A stretch of DNA of 43,351 bases from Bacillota bacterium (GTDB taxonomy: Bacteria; Bacillota; Sulfobacillia; Symbiobacteriales; Symbiobacteriaceae): assembly GCA_023623185.1 (NCBI GenBank), contig JAMNXV010000016.1:1-43351 (forward strand), written 5' to 3'. Shown here one piece after another: positions 8,192 through 17,251 of the stretch. The notes beneath the pieces were generated by a model. That model was not told where the DNA came from, searched no databases, and saw only the letters and a list, made by a program, of their open reading frames with translations. A program made the position numbers and the translations under genes. Numbering within the stretch: the stretch's first letter is position 1; the number at the start of each line of letters is the position of its first letter.

Positions 8192-9464
8192 GCAGAACCT
8201 CCCCGTAGCGTGTGAAATCGTGCTGCATCGTGTGGGGAACCACGGCGGCCAGCACCCGGCACTCCTCCACAAAGAGCCGGTGCGCCAGCTCGTTCACCTG
8301 CTCCAGGGTCACCGCGTCCACGCGGGCGATCACCTCGTCAGGGCTGTACACAAAGCCCCGGGTCAGCTCGCCCCGCCCCAGACGGCTCATCCGGCTGGAG
8401 GTGGACTCCAGCCCCAGCATCATCTGCCCCTTCAGCTGCTCCCGGGCCTCGGTGAGCTCCTCCTCGCTCACGCCCTGCTGTCCCAGCTCGGTGAGCAGTC
8501 CGACCACCAGGTCCAGCGTCGAATCCACCATGCGGGGCGAGACGCCGGCGTAGACCCCGAAGGAGCCGGCGTTCCGGTACGCGGAATGGTAGGAATACAC
8601 GGAATAGGCCAGCCCCCGCTTCTCCCGCACCTCCTGGAAGAGGCGGCTGGAGCTCGACCCGCCGACGATGGCGTTCAGCAGGTACAGCGCGTAGATGTTG
8701 GGATCGGTGAGCGGCAGTGCGGTCGTGCCCAGCACCAGGTGCGCCTGCTCGATCTCCTTCTGCCGCACCACGATGGCGGGTCGGTCGGGGTCCTGCGGCC
8801 TGCCGGGCGCCTGCCGGTTATCGGACGCCGGAGGCGCCGAACCGAACAGCCCGGCCACCCATTCCACCACCCGTTCGTGCTCCAGGTGGCCAGCGGCGGC
8901 CACCACCATGTTGGAAGGCACGTAGTGGCGGGCCTTGTACGCCAGGATCTCCTCGCGGGTGAGGGCCTGCACCCGCTCCGCCGTGCCCACGATCGGCCGC
9001 CCCAGGGCATGGCCGCGCCAGAGCGCACCGGCGAACAGGTCATGCACCAGGTCATCCGGCACGTCGTCGTACATCTTGATCTCTTCGCAGATGACGTCCT
9101 TCTCCCGCGCGAGGTCCTCGGGGTCGAAGCGGGAGTGCAGGATCATGTCGGCCAGCACGTCGAGGGCGAGGGGCAGGTGTTCGTCCAGCACCCGCGCGTA
9201 GTAGCACGTGTACTCCTTCGCCGTGAAGGCGTTCAGGGCTCCGCCGCGCCCGTCGATCGCGCGGGCGATCTCCAGGGCCGTGCGCCGCTCCGTTCCCTTG
9301 AACAGCATGTGCTCGATCAGGTGTGAGACGCCCATCTCTTCCGGAGTCTCGTACAGGCTGCCCGTGCCCACCCACACGCCCACCGCTGCCGACCGCACGT
9401 GACCGATCGTCTCGGTGACCACCCGCAGGCCGTTGGGCAACGTCGTCTTCCGGTAAAAGGTCAC
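8184..9464 (-). CDS. M16 family zinc peptidase (YmxG/processing-peptidase type)
   Basis: The 426-residue product belongs to the insulinase/mitochondrial processing peptidase family. The inverted zinc motif HLIEH is at residues 48-52, with the downstream metal ligand region around EEIKMYDD. The second half is the non-catalytic M16 repeat with ARLGRGELTRG-like sequence. GTG 9464 is preferred because GCAGGAGGGT lies just upstream and the family N-terminus (FYRKTTLPNGLRVV) begins there; the open frame runs to 9584 with no homology. A gene of this type lies next to pnp in Bacillus (ymxG/mlpA), which matches the neighbour here. Substrate unknown. Confidence 0.9.
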   Translation of the reverse strand: MTFYRKTTLPNGLRVVTETIGHVRSAAVGVWVGTGSLYETPEEMGVSHLIEHMLFKGTERRTALEIARAIDGRGGALNAFTAKEYTCYYARVLDEHLPLALDVLADMILHSRFDPEDLAREKDVICEEIKMYDDVPDDLVHDLFAGALWRGHALGRPIVGTAERVQALTREEILAYKARHYVPSNMVVAAAGHLEHERVVEWVAGLFGSAPPASDNRQAPGRPQDPDRPAIVVRQKEIEQAHLVLGTTALPLTDPNIYALYLLNAIVGGSSSSRLFQEVREKRGLAYSVYSYHSAYRNAGSFGVYAGVSPRMVDSTLDLVVGLLTELGQQGVSEEELTEAREQLKGQMMLGLESTSSRMSRLGRGELTRGFVYSPDEVIARVDAVTLEQVNELAHRLFVEECRVLAAVVPHTMQHDFTRYGEVLHD

Positions 9465-9489
9465 TCGCCTACCCTCCTGCAAAACCACG

Positions 9490-9511
9490 GAGGGGGGCCG
9501 CAGCCCCCCTC
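9490..9511 (-). terminator. Strong hairpin between pnp and the M16 peptidase gene
   Basis: A perfect 9-bp inverted repeat, GAGGGGGGC and GCCCCCCTC with a 4-nt loop, lies 24 bases after the pnp stop. On the minus strand it is followed by CGTGGTTTTG, a short interrupted T-run. It could be a partial terminator or an RNA-stabilising hairpin between two genes of one transcript. Confidence 0.45.
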
Positions 9512-9534
9512 GCGTCCTTCTGGACCGACGGGCT

Positions 9535-11778
9535 CTAACGACCGTGCCTGCCCGGCCCCCTGCCGGGACCCGGCCTGCCGGCACCCGCCTTCGCCGGACC
9601 CGGCTTGCCCTGGCCTGACTTCGCCGGAGCCTGCCGGGATCCTTCCGGCTTCCGCCCGGACGAGTCGGACCGCCCCGGATCCCGCATGGCGTCCCTGATG
9701 GAGAGGTTGATGCGCCCGAGCCGGTCGATCTCCGTGACCCTCACGGTCACCTCGTCGCCGATGTTCACCACGTCCTCCACCCGGTCCACCCGCTTGTCGG
9801 AGAGTTCGCTGATGTGCACCAGCCCCTCCTTGCCGGGCAGGATCTCGACGAACGCGCCGAACTGCATGAGGCGCGTCACCCGGCCGGTATAGACCATGCC
9901 GGGCTCGGGATCCCGCACCAGGGCCTCGATCATCTGGCGGGCCCGCTCGCCGGCCTCCAGGTTGACGGCGGCGATGTAGATGGTGCCGTCGTCCTGAATG
10001 TCGATTTCGACCTTGGTGTGGCCCACCTTGGTCTCGTCGATGATCTTGTTGATGGTCGAGCCGCCCTTGCCGATGACATCCCGGATCTTGTCGGGATGGA
10101 TCTTCATCGTGATGATGCGCGGCGCGTACGGCGACAGCTCCTTGCGCGGCTCGGAGATGCAGGCCAGCATCTTCTCCATGATGAACATGCGCCCCTCGCG
10201 CGCCTGGCTGAGGGCCTTCTCCAGGATCTCGCGGCTGGTGCCGGAGATCTTCATGTCCATCTGCAGGGCGGTGATGCCCTTCTTCGTGCCGGCCACCTTG
10301 AAGTCCATGTCGCCCAGGGCGTCCTCGATGCCCTGGATGTCGGTCAGCACGGCGTACCGCCCGCTCTCGGGATCCTCCACCAGGCCCATGGCCACGCCGG
10401 CCACCGGCGCCTTGATGGGCACGCCGGCCGCCATGAGGGCCAGGGTGGAGCCGCAGACCGACGCCATGGAGGACGAACCGTTGGACTCCAGCACCTCAGA
10501 CACGACCCGGATGGTGTAGGGGAACTCCTCCTCCGGCGGGATGACCGGCTCCAGGGCCCGCTCGGCCAGGGCGCCGTGCCCGATTTCCCGGCGGCCGGGG
10601 CCGCGCAGCGGCCGCGTCTCGCCGACGGAGTAGGGCGGGAAGTTGTAGTGGTGCATGAAACGCTTGGTCTCTTCCAGCGTCAGGTCGTCCAGCTTCTGCA
10701 TGTCGCCCAGGGTGCCCAGGGTGCAGATGGAGAGAACCTGGGTCTGCCCGCGCTGGAAGAGGCCCGAGCCGTGCGGCCGCGGCAGCAGGTCGACCGCGCA
10801 CTCGATGGGCCGGATCTCGGAGAGACCGCGCCCGTCGGGGCGGATGCCCTCCTCGATGATCGCGCGGCGCACCTCTTCCTTCAGCACCTTCTTCAGCAGG
10901 GCGGTGATGTGCTTCTCCGCATCGGGGAACTGCTCGGCCAACTCGGCCTGCACGGCCTCGCCCACTGCGGCCACCGCCTCCTCGCGGGCCAGCTTATCCG
11001 GGTTGCGGACGGCCTCGCGCAGGCGGACGGTCGCGGCCTCCCGCACCGCCCCCTCCAGCTCGGGCGGAGGCGTGAAGAGGACGACCTCCCGCTTGGGCTT
11101 GCCGACCTCGGCCTGCATCTGCTTGATGGTCGGGATGATGGTGTTCCTGATGACATCGTGGCCGAAGAGGATGGCCTCCAGCATGGTCTCCTCCGGCACC
11201 TCCCTGGCGCCGGCCTCCACCATGAGCACGGCCTCCTCGGTGGCGGCCACGACCAGGTGCATCTCGCTGCGCTCCTGCTGGTCGGCCGTCGGGTTGACCA
11301 CGAACTCGCCGTCCAGCAGCCCGATGAGCACGCCTCCGATGGGACCCTCGAAGGGAATGTCCGAGATGGTCAGCGCCGCCGAGGCGCCGATCATCCCCAT
11401 GATCTCTACCGGATGGTCGGGGTCTACCGACAGCACCGTGCAGATCACCTGCACGTCGTTGCGGTAGCCCTCGGGGAACAGCGGCCGGATCGGCCGGTCC
11501 GTGAGCCGGGCCCAGAGGATCGCCTTGCTGGTGGGCCGGCCCTCACGCCGGAACCAGTTGCCGGGAATGCGGCCCACCGAGTACATGCGCTCCTCGTAGT
11601 CCACGGTCAGCGGGAAGAAGTCAATTCCCTCTCTGGGGGCGGCACTGCTCACGGCAGTGCAGAGCACGACGCTTTCCCCGTACCTCACCAACACGGACCC
11701 GCCGGCCTGTTTGGCCAGCCGGCCGGTCTCGAGGGTCATCGTGCGGCCCCCGAGTTCCATCGAAAACGAAGCGGTCAC
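9535..11778 (-). CDS. pnp: Polyribonucleotide nucleotidyltransferase (PNPase)
   Basis: PNPase degrades RNA 3' to 5' by phosphorolysis. The 747-residue protein has two RNase PH domains separated by a helical region, then a KH domain ([17 protein letters not shown]) and an S1 domain ([27 protein letters not shown]). A basic, glycine/proline-rich tail of about 45 residues follows. GTG 11778 is chosen because AGAAGGAGGACC sits immediately upstream; the open frame extends to 11856 without conserved sequence. It follows the sigma/anti-sigma pair and rpsO, and precedes the M16 peptidase gene. rpsO-pnp adjacency is common in bacteria. Confidence 0.97.
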   Translation of the reverse strand: MTASFSMELGGRTMTLETGRLAKQAGGSVLVRYGESVVLCTAVSSAAPREGIDFFPLTVDYEERMYSVGRIPGNWFRREGRPTSKAILWARLTDRPIRPLFPEGYRNDVQVICTVLSVDPDHPVEIMGMIGASAALTISDIPFEGPIGGVLIGLLDGEFVVNPTADQQERSEMHLVVAATEEAVLMVEAGAREVPEETMLEAILFGHDVIRNTIIPTIKQMQAEVGKPKREVVLFTPPPELEGAVREAATVRLREAVRNPDKLAREEAVAAVGEAVQAELAEQFPDAEKHITALLKKVLKEEVRRAIIEEGIRPDGRGLSEIRPIECAVDLLPRPHGSGLFQRGQTQVLSICTLGTLGDMQKLDDLTLEETKRFMHHYNFPPYSVGETRPLRGPGRREIGHGALAERALEPVIPPEEEFPYTIRVVSEVLESNGSSSMASVCGSTLALMAAGVPIKAPVAGVAMGLVEDPESGRYAVLTDIQGIEDALGDMDFKVAGTKKGITALQMDMKISGTSREILEKALSQAREGRMFIMEKMLACISEPRKELSPYAPRIITMKIHPDKIRDVIGKGGSTINKIIDETKVGHTKVEIDIQDDGTIYIAAVNLEAGERARQMIEALVRDPEPGMVYTGRVTRLMQFGAFVEILPGKEGLVHISELSDKRVDRVEDVVNIGDEVTVRVTEIDRLGRINLSIRDAMRDPGRSDSSGRKPEGSRQAPAKSGQGKPGPAKAGAGRPGPGRGPGRHGR

Positions 11779-11868
11779 TTTGGTCCTCCTTCTGTGCCCC
11801 AGGACCGTCTGGTGCACCGGGCGGTTTCCACCAGGGCCGCGTCTCCGGCCGCACACCGCCCGTCGCCG

Positions 11869-11937
11869 CTACCCAGCGGCTTCTCCCTTTGGCACTTTTT
11901 CTCCTAACCTCTCTGGTTTCCACACTTTGACTAGCAT
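11869..11937 (-). other. Possible 22-codon leader ORF upstream of pnp
   Basis: Within the 293-base gap before pnp there is an ATG directly behind GGAAGGAG, opening a 22-codon frame (MLVKVWKPERLG...) that ends at TAG 11869. A small hairpin, GCCGCT/AGCGGC with a 4-nt loop, spans its end. The zero spacing between ribosome site and ATG argues against efficient use; a GTG four codons later is spaced better. No other gene is seen in this gap. Confidence 0.15.
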
Positions 11938-12008
11938 CTCCTTCCTGGTGAAGGAAATATGAGCGCCGGGCGGTCCGCACTACGGCAGCATCCGCAAATA
12001 GAACAGGG

Positions 12009-12047
12009 GAGCCTGCCCGGCCCGCAGGATGCGGGCAGGACAGGCTC
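12009..12047 (-). terminator. Hairpin terminating the sigma/anti-sigma transcript
   Basis: A long imperfect inverted repeat: outer stem GAGCCTG/CAGGCTC (7 bp), then a CC/GG step between two single mismatches, then inner stem GCCCGCA/TGCGGGC with a 3-nt loop. On the minus strand it is followed by CCCTGTTCTATTT. A further perfect 8-bp hairpin (CCGGCGCC, TGC, GGCGCCGG) abuts the anti-sigma stop at 12052-12070. Together they probably separate the sigma operon from pnp. Confidence 0.5.
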
Positions 12048-12070
12048 TGCGCCGGCGCCTGCGGCGCCGG

Positions 12071-12583
12071 TCACCGTACGTTCTCAAAGAGCGCCTGCGT
12101 CCAGTCGCGCAGCGGCGAAATCCAGCGCTCTACGATGCGGCCGGGTTCGCTGCCCTTCACCGCGCCGTGAATCCCGAAGCTGACGAGGGTCAGCCCCCCT
12201 GCGGCGATGAGGATGACGGCCGCCACCGCGGCCACCTGGCGCAACACCCACCGCCATTGCGGCTCACGCCGCCGCTTCGGGCTCGCCGCGGCGGTCGCGG
12301 GCTCGCCGGCGAAAGCCGCACCGTGGGAAGCCGTCAGGCTCGCGGCCGTCGCCTGCAGCACCCGGTCCACGGCCGCGGGCACCGGGCTCAGGTCCAGGCT
12401 GGCGGGCAGACTGCGCAGGCGCTGCAGCAGCGTCTCGACCTCGCGCACCTCCGCGCTGCAGTGGGGGCAGCGCACCACATGCGCGGCCAGGGCGGCCGGC
12501 AGGCTCAGCTCCCCTTCGATCATAGCGGCGTCCACCCACCGGCGCACCCGGTCGCAGGCGCCGCCGATCACGTAGGGTCTCAC
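12071..12583 (-). CDS. Membrane anti-sigma factor with HxxxCxxC zinc finger
   Basis: This 170-residue protein has a putative zinc-binding anti-sigma domain at its N-terminus: H35, C39 and C42 form HVVRCPHC, the ZAS/zf-HC2 signature that clamps an ECF sigma factor. One transmembrane helix follows at about 116-137 (VAAVAAVILIAAGGLTLV), and then a short outer segment of about 30 residues. Its GTG overlaps the stop of the sigma gene by four bases (GTGA), the standard arrangement for a cognate pair. The external part is too small to suggest a ligand. The signal it senses cannot be read from the sequence. Confidence 0.85.
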   Translation of the reverse strand: MRPYVIGGACDRVRRWVDAAMIEGELSLPAALAAHVVRCPHCSAEVREVETLLQRLRSLPASLDLSPVPAAVDRVLQATAASLTASHGAAFAGEPATAAASPKRRREPQWRWVLRQVAAVAAVILIAAGGLTLVSFGIHGAVKGSEPGRIVERWISPLRDWTQALFENVR

Positions 12584-13089
12584 TGCACACCCTCCTTTTC
12601 CGATGAGGTGAGGGCCGCGCGCAGTTTGGCCATGCTGGCGTGCAGCCGCGACTTCACCGTTCCCTCGGGCACCGCCATCACCTGGGCAATCTGCGGGATG
12701 GTCAGGTCCTGGAAGAAGCGCAGCACCACCGTGGTCCGCTGTTCGGGCGAAAGGACCTGGAGCGCCACCAGGAGCGCCCAGTCCGTCTCCGGGGTGGTGT
12801 AGCCGCCTGGGCTCTCCACGATCCCCAGGCCCGTGGGAATGGCGCGGGAACGCCGGCGGCCGACGTCGTAGCAGGTGTTGATCAGTATGCGGTTCAGCCA
12901 GGCCGGCCCTGCGACGGGATCGGTCAGCGAATCGAAATACCGGAAAGCCTTCAGCCCGGCCTCCTGCAGGGCATCGGCGGCATCATGCGGGTTGCCGAGA
13001 ATGCCCACGGCCGTGCGGTAAAGGCGGGGCGCCATCTGGGAGAACAAAGCCGCAAATGCCTCCCGGCGCGCAGTGTCAGTTCTGGCCAC
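12580..13089 (-). CDS. ECF-family RNA polymerase sigma factor
   Basis: This 169-residue sigma-70 family protein has region 2 (LYRTAVGILGNPHDAADALQEAGLKAF, core binding and -10 recognition) and region 4 with the helix-turn-helix LTIPQIAQVMAVPEGTVKSRLHAS. GTG 13089 is preferred since GAGGTGG lies seven bases before it; an ATG at 13140 has no ribosome site and adds 17 unconserved residues. It is co-transcribed with the downstream anti-sigma gene. ECF pairs often drive their own promoter; the sequence upstream has CGAAACT but no well-spaced CGTC partner, so autoregulation is not shown. Its regulon is unknown. Confidence 0.92.
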   Translation of the reverse strand: MARTDTARREAFAALFSQMAPRLYRTAVGILGNPHDAADALQEAGLKAFRYFDSLTDPVAGPAWLNRILINTCYDVGRRRSRAIPTGLGIVESPGGYTTPETDWALLVALQVLSPEQRTTVVLRFFQDLTIPQIAQVMAVPEGTVKSRLHASMAKLRAALTSSEKEGVQ

Positions 13090-13181
13090 CTGTTCACCAC
13101 CTCTACCTACCAGACCGGTTGTCCGCCGCGAATCGTTCATTCTGCCGCGCGCGAGTTTCGGAACATCCCGGCAGAGGCAAG

Positions 13182-13213
13182 AAAGAGACCGAACCCACTG
13201 CAGGGCCGGTCTC
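13182..13213 (-). terminator. Intrinsic terminator after rpsO
   Basis: A 7-bp stem GAGACCG/CGGTCTC with an inner CCC/GGG step lies 9 bases beyond the rpsO stop and is followed on the minus strand by TTTCTTG. It would end the rimP-to-rpsO operon before the sigma gene. Confidence 0.6.
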
Positions 13214-13221
13214 CTCTCTGC

Positions 13222-13500
13222 TTACCTGATCACGGTACGGATGTTCAGCCGCTCGATCAGCCTGGCGTACCGCTCCGGGGAGATCTTGTTCAGGTAGACC
13301 AGCAGTGCGCGGCGCTGGCCGACCATCTTCAGCAGACCCCGGCGGGAATGGTGGTCCTTCTTGTGGACCCGCAGGTGCTCCGTGAGCTCGTTGATGCGGT
13401 GGGTGAGCAGCGCCACCTGGACCTCGGGAGACCCGGTGTCGCTCTCGTGGGTCTTGAACTCATCGATGATCCTCTGCTTCTGTTCCTGAGTAAGCGGCAC
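13222..13500 (-). CDS. rpsO: 30S ribosomal protein S15
   Basis: S15 binds the central domain of 16S rRNA early in small-subunit assembly. The 92-residue product shows the family core: [36 protein letters not shown] followed by QRRALLVYL; the quoted core spans about residues 22-57. GTG 13500 is chosen because AGGAGG lies nine bases upstream; a TTG three codons earlier is too close to that site. The 102-base gap before it holds no clear promoter. S15 represses its own mRNA in several bacteria, but no known control structure is recognised here. Confidence 0.95.
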   Translation of the reverse strand: MPLTQEQKQRIIDEFKTHESDTGSPEVQVALLTHRINELTEHLRVHKKDHHSRRGLLKMVGQRRALLVYLNKISPERYARLIERLNIRTVIR

Positions 13501-13602
13501 GGAATTCAACCTCCTCCTGAGTTGGGCAAACGCCGGTGACCCAGTAAACCGCCGGAGTCAGCGGCAGACCGAGTCGCCGGTTATTCGACAACGACTAGTC
13601 TA

Positions 13603-14370
13603 TCACACGCCGGGCGGGCGGGCAAGCGGCGAAGCGTCGTCCTCATCCGGATTCGGCAGGGACGCCGACCGGTACAGCGCGGCCACCTCCTCCTCCGTCA
13701 GCGGGCGGGCCGCCCCCCGGGGCAGGTCGCCCAGGATCAGCGGACCCATGGCGACGCGCTTCAGGTAGACGACCCGCTTCCCCCGGGCGGCGAACATGCG
13801 CCGCACCTGGTGGTACTTGCCCTCGTGGATCGTGACCATGCCCTCCTGCGGGCCCACGATCTCCAGCCGCGCCGGCAGGGTCACGTAGCCGTCCCGCAGG
13901 GCCACCCCCGCGGCGAACGCCTCCTGGTCGGCCGGCTCCAGGGGGAGGTCCACCCTGGCCAGGTACCGCTTGGGCTGGTGCCAGCGGGGCGAGAGCAGCC
14001 GGTGAGCCAGCGTGCCGTCTGTGGTCAGGAGCAGCAGCCCCTCGGTGTCCTTGTCCAGCCTGCCCACGGGCACCAGATCCCCCCGGCGCAGTTCCTCCGG
14101 CAGCGCATCCATCACCGTGGGCTGGCGGGGATCCGCCGTCGCGGTGATCACCCCGGACGGCTTGTGGAGCAGCACGTGAAAGTGCCGCCGGAAGCGCACG
14201 GGCTCCCCGTCCACCTCTATCGCCGATTCCCCGGGGTCCACCAGGGTCCCCGGGTCGGTGATCACGGCGCCGTCCACCGTCACCCGGCCGGCCTTCAGCA
14301 GGCCCCGCAGTTCCCGCCGGCTGCCGAACCCCATGTGGCCCAGCAGCCGGTCCAGGCGCACCCGCGCCAT
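13603..14370 (-). CDS. RsuA/RluB-family rRNA pseudouridine synthase
   Basis: The enzyme isomerises a specific uridine in ribosomal RNA. An N-terminal S4 RNA-binding domain (VRLDRLLGHMGFGSRRE, residues about 4-20) precedes the catalytic domain with VGRLDKDTEGLLLLTTDG, where the aspartate of GRLD is the nucleophile, and the C-terminal EGKYHQVRRMF typical of RsuA/RluB/RluE. The ATG at 14370 overlaps the ribF stop (TGATG), so the two are co-translated. Whether the target is 16S U516 (RsuA) or a 23S site (RluB) cannot be decided from this sequence alone. The length of 255 residues fits either. Confidence 0.88.
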   Translation of the reverse strand: MARVRLDRLLGHMGFGSRRELRGLLKAGRVTVDGAVITDPGTLVDPGESAIEVDGEPVRFRRHFHVLLHKPSGVITATADPRQPTVMDALPEELRRGDLVPVGRLDKDTEGLLLLTTDGTLAHRLLSPRWHQPKRYLARVDLPLEPADQEAFAAGVALRDGYVTLPARLEIVGPQEGMVTIHEGKYHQVRRMFAARGKRVVYLKRVAMGPLILGDLPRGAARPLTEEEVAALYRSASLPNPDEDDASPLARPPGV

Positions 14371-15362
14371 CAGCCCCCCGCCCCCTGCCACCGGGCCAGG
14401 TGCTCCCGCGCCGCCCGCTCATCCGCCTGAAGCTGCGCCACCAGCGCGTCCAGGTCCGGAAACGCGCGCTCCGGCCGGATGTATTCCAGGAACTCCACCT
14501 GCACCTCCCGGCCGTACAGGTCGCCGCTGAAGTCAAACAGATGCGCCTCGCACCGCAGCTCGGTTCCCCCGACCGTCGGGCGCACGCCCAGGTTGAGCAT
14601 CGCCCCGTGCGCCGGGCCGGTGCGAGGCGCAACCGTCGCCGGCGGCTGCACCTGCCGGGGCTCCCCCAGCACCGTGACGCGCACGGTGTAGACGCCGTGC
14701 GGCGGCAGGAGCCGCCCCTCGTCGAGCCGGATGTTGGCCGTGGGGAAGCCCAGTTGCCGGCCCCGCTTGTCCCCGTGAACGACGGTTCCGCGCAGGGAGT
14801 AAGGCCGGCCCAGCAGGCGGGCTGCGGCCTGCACGCGCCCCTTGGCAACGGCAAACCGGACCTCGGTGGAGGAGACGTTCTCGCCGTCCACCCGCACCGG
14901 GTGGAAGATGTGCACCGGGATCCCCAGGGGCGCGCAGAGCTTCCGCATGGTCTCGGCCGTGCCCTTGCCGCCCCGCCCGAAGGTGTTGTTGAACCCGACC
15001 ATCACCTGCTGCGCCCGCAGCTGCGCCACCAGCACCTGATGAACGAAGGCCTCCGGCGTCAGGTCCGCGAGTTCCTTGTCGAAGGGCAGCGCCAGGTGCA
15101 CATCGACGCCCAGCTCCGCCATCGCCTCGGCACGCTCCTCCAGCGTCTGCAGCATGGGCGGCGCCACGTCGGGGCGCAGGACCTGCATCGGCAGCGGGTG
15201 GAAGCCGATGGCCACAGACTGGCCCCCCACCCGCCGGGCCTCCGCCACCAGGGCCTGCAGGATGGCCTGGTGGGCCAGATGTACCCCGTCCCACTTCCCG
15301 ATGGCGATGATGTTTCCCGTGCCCCGGACCGGGACGTCTGCGATGCGTGTTACCAGTTCCAT
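14370..15362 (-). CDS. ribF: Bifunctional riboflavin kinase / FAD synthetase
   Basis: RibF phosphorylates riboflavin to FMN and adenylates FMN to FAD. The N-terminal adenylyltransferase domain begins at IIAIGKWDGVHLAHQAIL: the usual HxGH nucleotidyl-transferase signature here reads HLAH. The riboflavin kinase domain carries RGTVVHGDKRGRQLGFPTANI and ends with LYGREVQVEFLEYIRPERAF. At 330 residues the length is standard. It lies between truB and the rRNA pseudouridine synthase gene, the common Firmicute order. The ATG at 15362 is 13 bases after the truB stop. Confidence 0.95.
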   Translation of the reverse strand: MELVTRIADVPVRGTGNIIAIGKWDGVHLAHQAILQALVAEARRVGGQSVAIGFHPLPMQVLRPDVAPPMLQTLEERAEAMAELGVDVHLALPFDKELADLTPEAFVHQVLVAQLRAQQVMVGFNNTFGRGGKGTAETMRKLCAPLGIPVHIFHPVRVDGENVSSTEVRFAVAKGRVQAAARLLGRPYSLRGTVVHGDKRGRQLGFPTANIRLDEGRLLPPHGVYTVRVTVLGEPRQVQPPATVAPRTGPAHGAMLNLGVRPTVGGTELRCEAHLFDFSGDLYGREVQVEFLEYIRPERAFPDLDALVAQLQADERAAREHLARWQGAGG

Positions 15363-15374
15363 GTCGTTACCTCA

Positions 15375-16274
15375 TTATGAAAAGACTTTCCGGAGCCGCA
15401 GGCGCCCCCTGACGGCCTCGGCCAGCGCCAGCAGGGTGCCGTCGTCGGCGACCAGGGCCACCGTCGTACCGTCCGCATGCGCGACGCGCGCAGGCGGCGC
15501 CACCCCGTGGAGCACGCGGGCGGCATCGCGTCCGGTCACCGTGACCCGCGGCATGTCGCCCAGGGCCGCCGTCAGAGGCAGAAGCGGCGCCTGCCCCGCC
15601 GCAAGCTCCTCCAGTGTGGCGGCGTCGGCCAGCGCAAACTGCCCTGACCGGGTCCGCACCAGGTAAGAGAGGTGGGCACCCACCCGCAGGAACTGCCCCA
15701 GGTCGTGGGCGAGCGCACGTACATACGTCCCTTTCGAGCAGACCACGTCGACGTAGGCCACGGGACGGGGCCCGGGCCGGAAATCCAGCAGCTGCAGCTT
15801 GTGGATGAAGACCCGCCGCGGCTTCCGCTCCACGTCTACGCCCTGGCGGGCCAGCTCGTAAAGCCGCTTCCCGCCCACCTTCACCGCGCTGACCATCGGC
15901 GGAACCTGCTCGATCGGGCCGTGGAACCGGGTGAGCGCGTAGGCCAGGTCGCCCCGGGTCAGGTGCGATGCGTCGGCCTCCTCCAGCACCTCGCCGAAGC
16001 CGTCCTGGGTGCTGGTGGTCGCGCCGAAGGTGATCTCGGCCCGGTAGGCCTTGTCGCTCCCCGCAATGAACTCCGCCAGCCGGGTGGCCCGTCCGACGCA
16101 GACCGGCAGCACGCCGGCCACGCCAGGGTCCAGCGTGCCGGTGTGGCCCACCTTCTTCACGCCCAGGGTCCGGCGCACGAAGGCGACCACGTCGTGCGAC
16201 GTCATGCCCGGCGGCTTCAACAGGTTGAGCACCCCGTCGATTGCGGGGGCGGCCCCGCTTTGCTGACGGGCCAT
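15375..16274 (-). CDS. truB: tRNA pseudouridine55 synthase TruB
   Basis: TruB makes pseudouridine at position 55 in the T-loop of tRNAs. The 299-residue protein has GVLNLLKPPGMTSHDVV, then KVGHTGTLDPGVAGVLPV with catalytic D49, AYRAEITFG, and a C-terminal PUA-like RNA-binding domain (residues about 235-299). The ATG at 16274 is two bases after the nrnA stop; the frame continues upstream within nrnA but without conserved sequence. It is part of the infB-rbfA-nrnA-truB-ribF run typical of Firmicutes. Confidence 0.96.
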   Translation of the reverse strand: MARQQSGAAPAIDGVLNLLKPPGMTSHDVVAFVRRTLGVKKVGHTGTLDPGVAGVLPVCVGRATRLAEFIAGSDKAYRAEITFGATTSTQDGFGEVLEEADASHLTRGDLAYALTRFHGPIEQVPPMVSAVKVGGKRLYELARQGVDVERKPRRVFIHKLQLLDFRPGPRPVAYVDVVCSKGTYVRALAHDLGQFLRVGAHLSYLVRTRSGQFALADAATLEELAAGQAPLLPLTAALGDMPRVTVTGRDAARVLHGVAPPARVAHADGTTVALVADDGTLLALAEAVRGRLRLRKVFS

Positions 16275-16276
16275 CG

Positions 16277-17251
16277 TCACAGCACCACCTTCACCGCCGC
16301 CACGACCTGTGCAACAGCGTCCGCAACGGGCATATTCAGGGTGCAGCCGGCGGCGCGCGCGTGGCCGCCGCCGCCGAACCGCTGCGCCACGGCGCCAACG
16401 TCCACAACGCGGCGGGAGCGCAGGTTCACCCGCACGCCGCCGTCCTCCGTCTCCTTGAACAGGATGCCGACCTCGACCCCCGCCACAGACCGGGCGTAGT
16501 TCACCACGCCCTCCACGTCGTGGTCCGTCGCGCCGGCCTCGGCCAGCAGCTTCCGGGTGACCACCATCCACGCCACCCGGCCGGTCTCGTCCAGCTGCAG
16601 GGTCTGCAGGGCGCGCGCGAGCAGCGCCAGCCGCGCAAGAGACTCGGTCTCGAAGATCGCCTGGGCCACGTCGTAGGGCCGGGCGCCGAGCTCGATCAGG
16701 TCCGCCGCCACCCGGTGGGTGCCCGGACCGGTGGAGTCGTAGCGGAACCCGCCGGTGTCGGTCACCAGCGAGGTATAGAGACAGAGCGCGGTCTCGGCGT
16801 CAATGGGCGCGCCGATCTCCCGCAGGATGCGGAAGGCCAGCTCCCCCACGGCTGCGGCCGAGAAGTCCAGATAGTTGTAGTCGGCAAAGGACGTGTTGGT
16901 CGCGTGGTGGTCCACATTCAGTGTGACGCGCCCGCGCCTGACCGCGGGCAGGGCAGCGCCCACCCGCTCCAGGTCGCCGCAGTCCAGGAAGCAGGAGAGG
17001 TCCCATTCCCCCTCCACCTCCTGCCACGGCACCCGGTAGTCGTCCCAGCCGGGCAGGAAGTGAAACATGGGCGGAATGGGGTCGACCCCCACCATGATGG
17101 CCTCCTTGCCCATCTGCCTGAGCGCGCGGATCATGCCCAGCGTCGACCCGATGGAGTCGCCGTCGGGCTGTACGTGCATGAAAAAGAGGATTCGCTGCGC
17201 CTCGGCGATCATCCGGCTCGCCGTCGCCAGGTCGATCTGCAGGTCACTCAC
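16277..17251 (-). CDS. nrnA: Bifunctional oligoribonuclease / PAP phosphatase (DHH family)
   Basis: NrnA degrades short RNA oligonucleotides and dephosphorylates 3'-phosphoadenosine 5'-phosphate. DHH-family metal motifs are visible: [13 protein letters not shown] (residues about 25-37), [22 protein letters not shown], and the DHHA1 substrate motif [12 protein letters not shown] near the C-terminus. GTG 17251 overlaps the end of rbfA by eight bases (GTGAGTGA) and gives a 324-residue protein beginning exactly at the family N-terminus. The longer open frame to 17524 lies inside rbfA and is a frame artefact. Confidence 0.95.
   Translation of the reverse strand: MSDLQIDLATASRMIAEAQRILFFMHVQPDGDSIGSTLGMIRALRQMGKEAIMVGVDPIPPMFHFLPGWDDYRVPWQEVEGEWDLSCFLDCGDLERVGAALPAVRRGRVTLNVDHHATNTSFADYNYLDFSAAAVGELAFRILREIGAPIDAETALCLYTSLVTDTGGFRYDSTGPGTHRVAADLIELGARPYDVAQAIFETESLARLALLARALQTLQLDETGRVAWMVVTRKLLAEAGATDHDVEGVVNYARSVAGVEVGILFKETEDGGVRVNLRSRRVVDVGAVAQRFGGGGHARAAGCTLNMPVADAVAQVVAAVKVVL

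Noticed and set aside
9814..11907. A 697-codon plus-strand open frame opposite pnp
   Set aside because: It is antisense to pnp, rich in His, Asp, Gly and Leu as expected from a complementary frame, with no domain.
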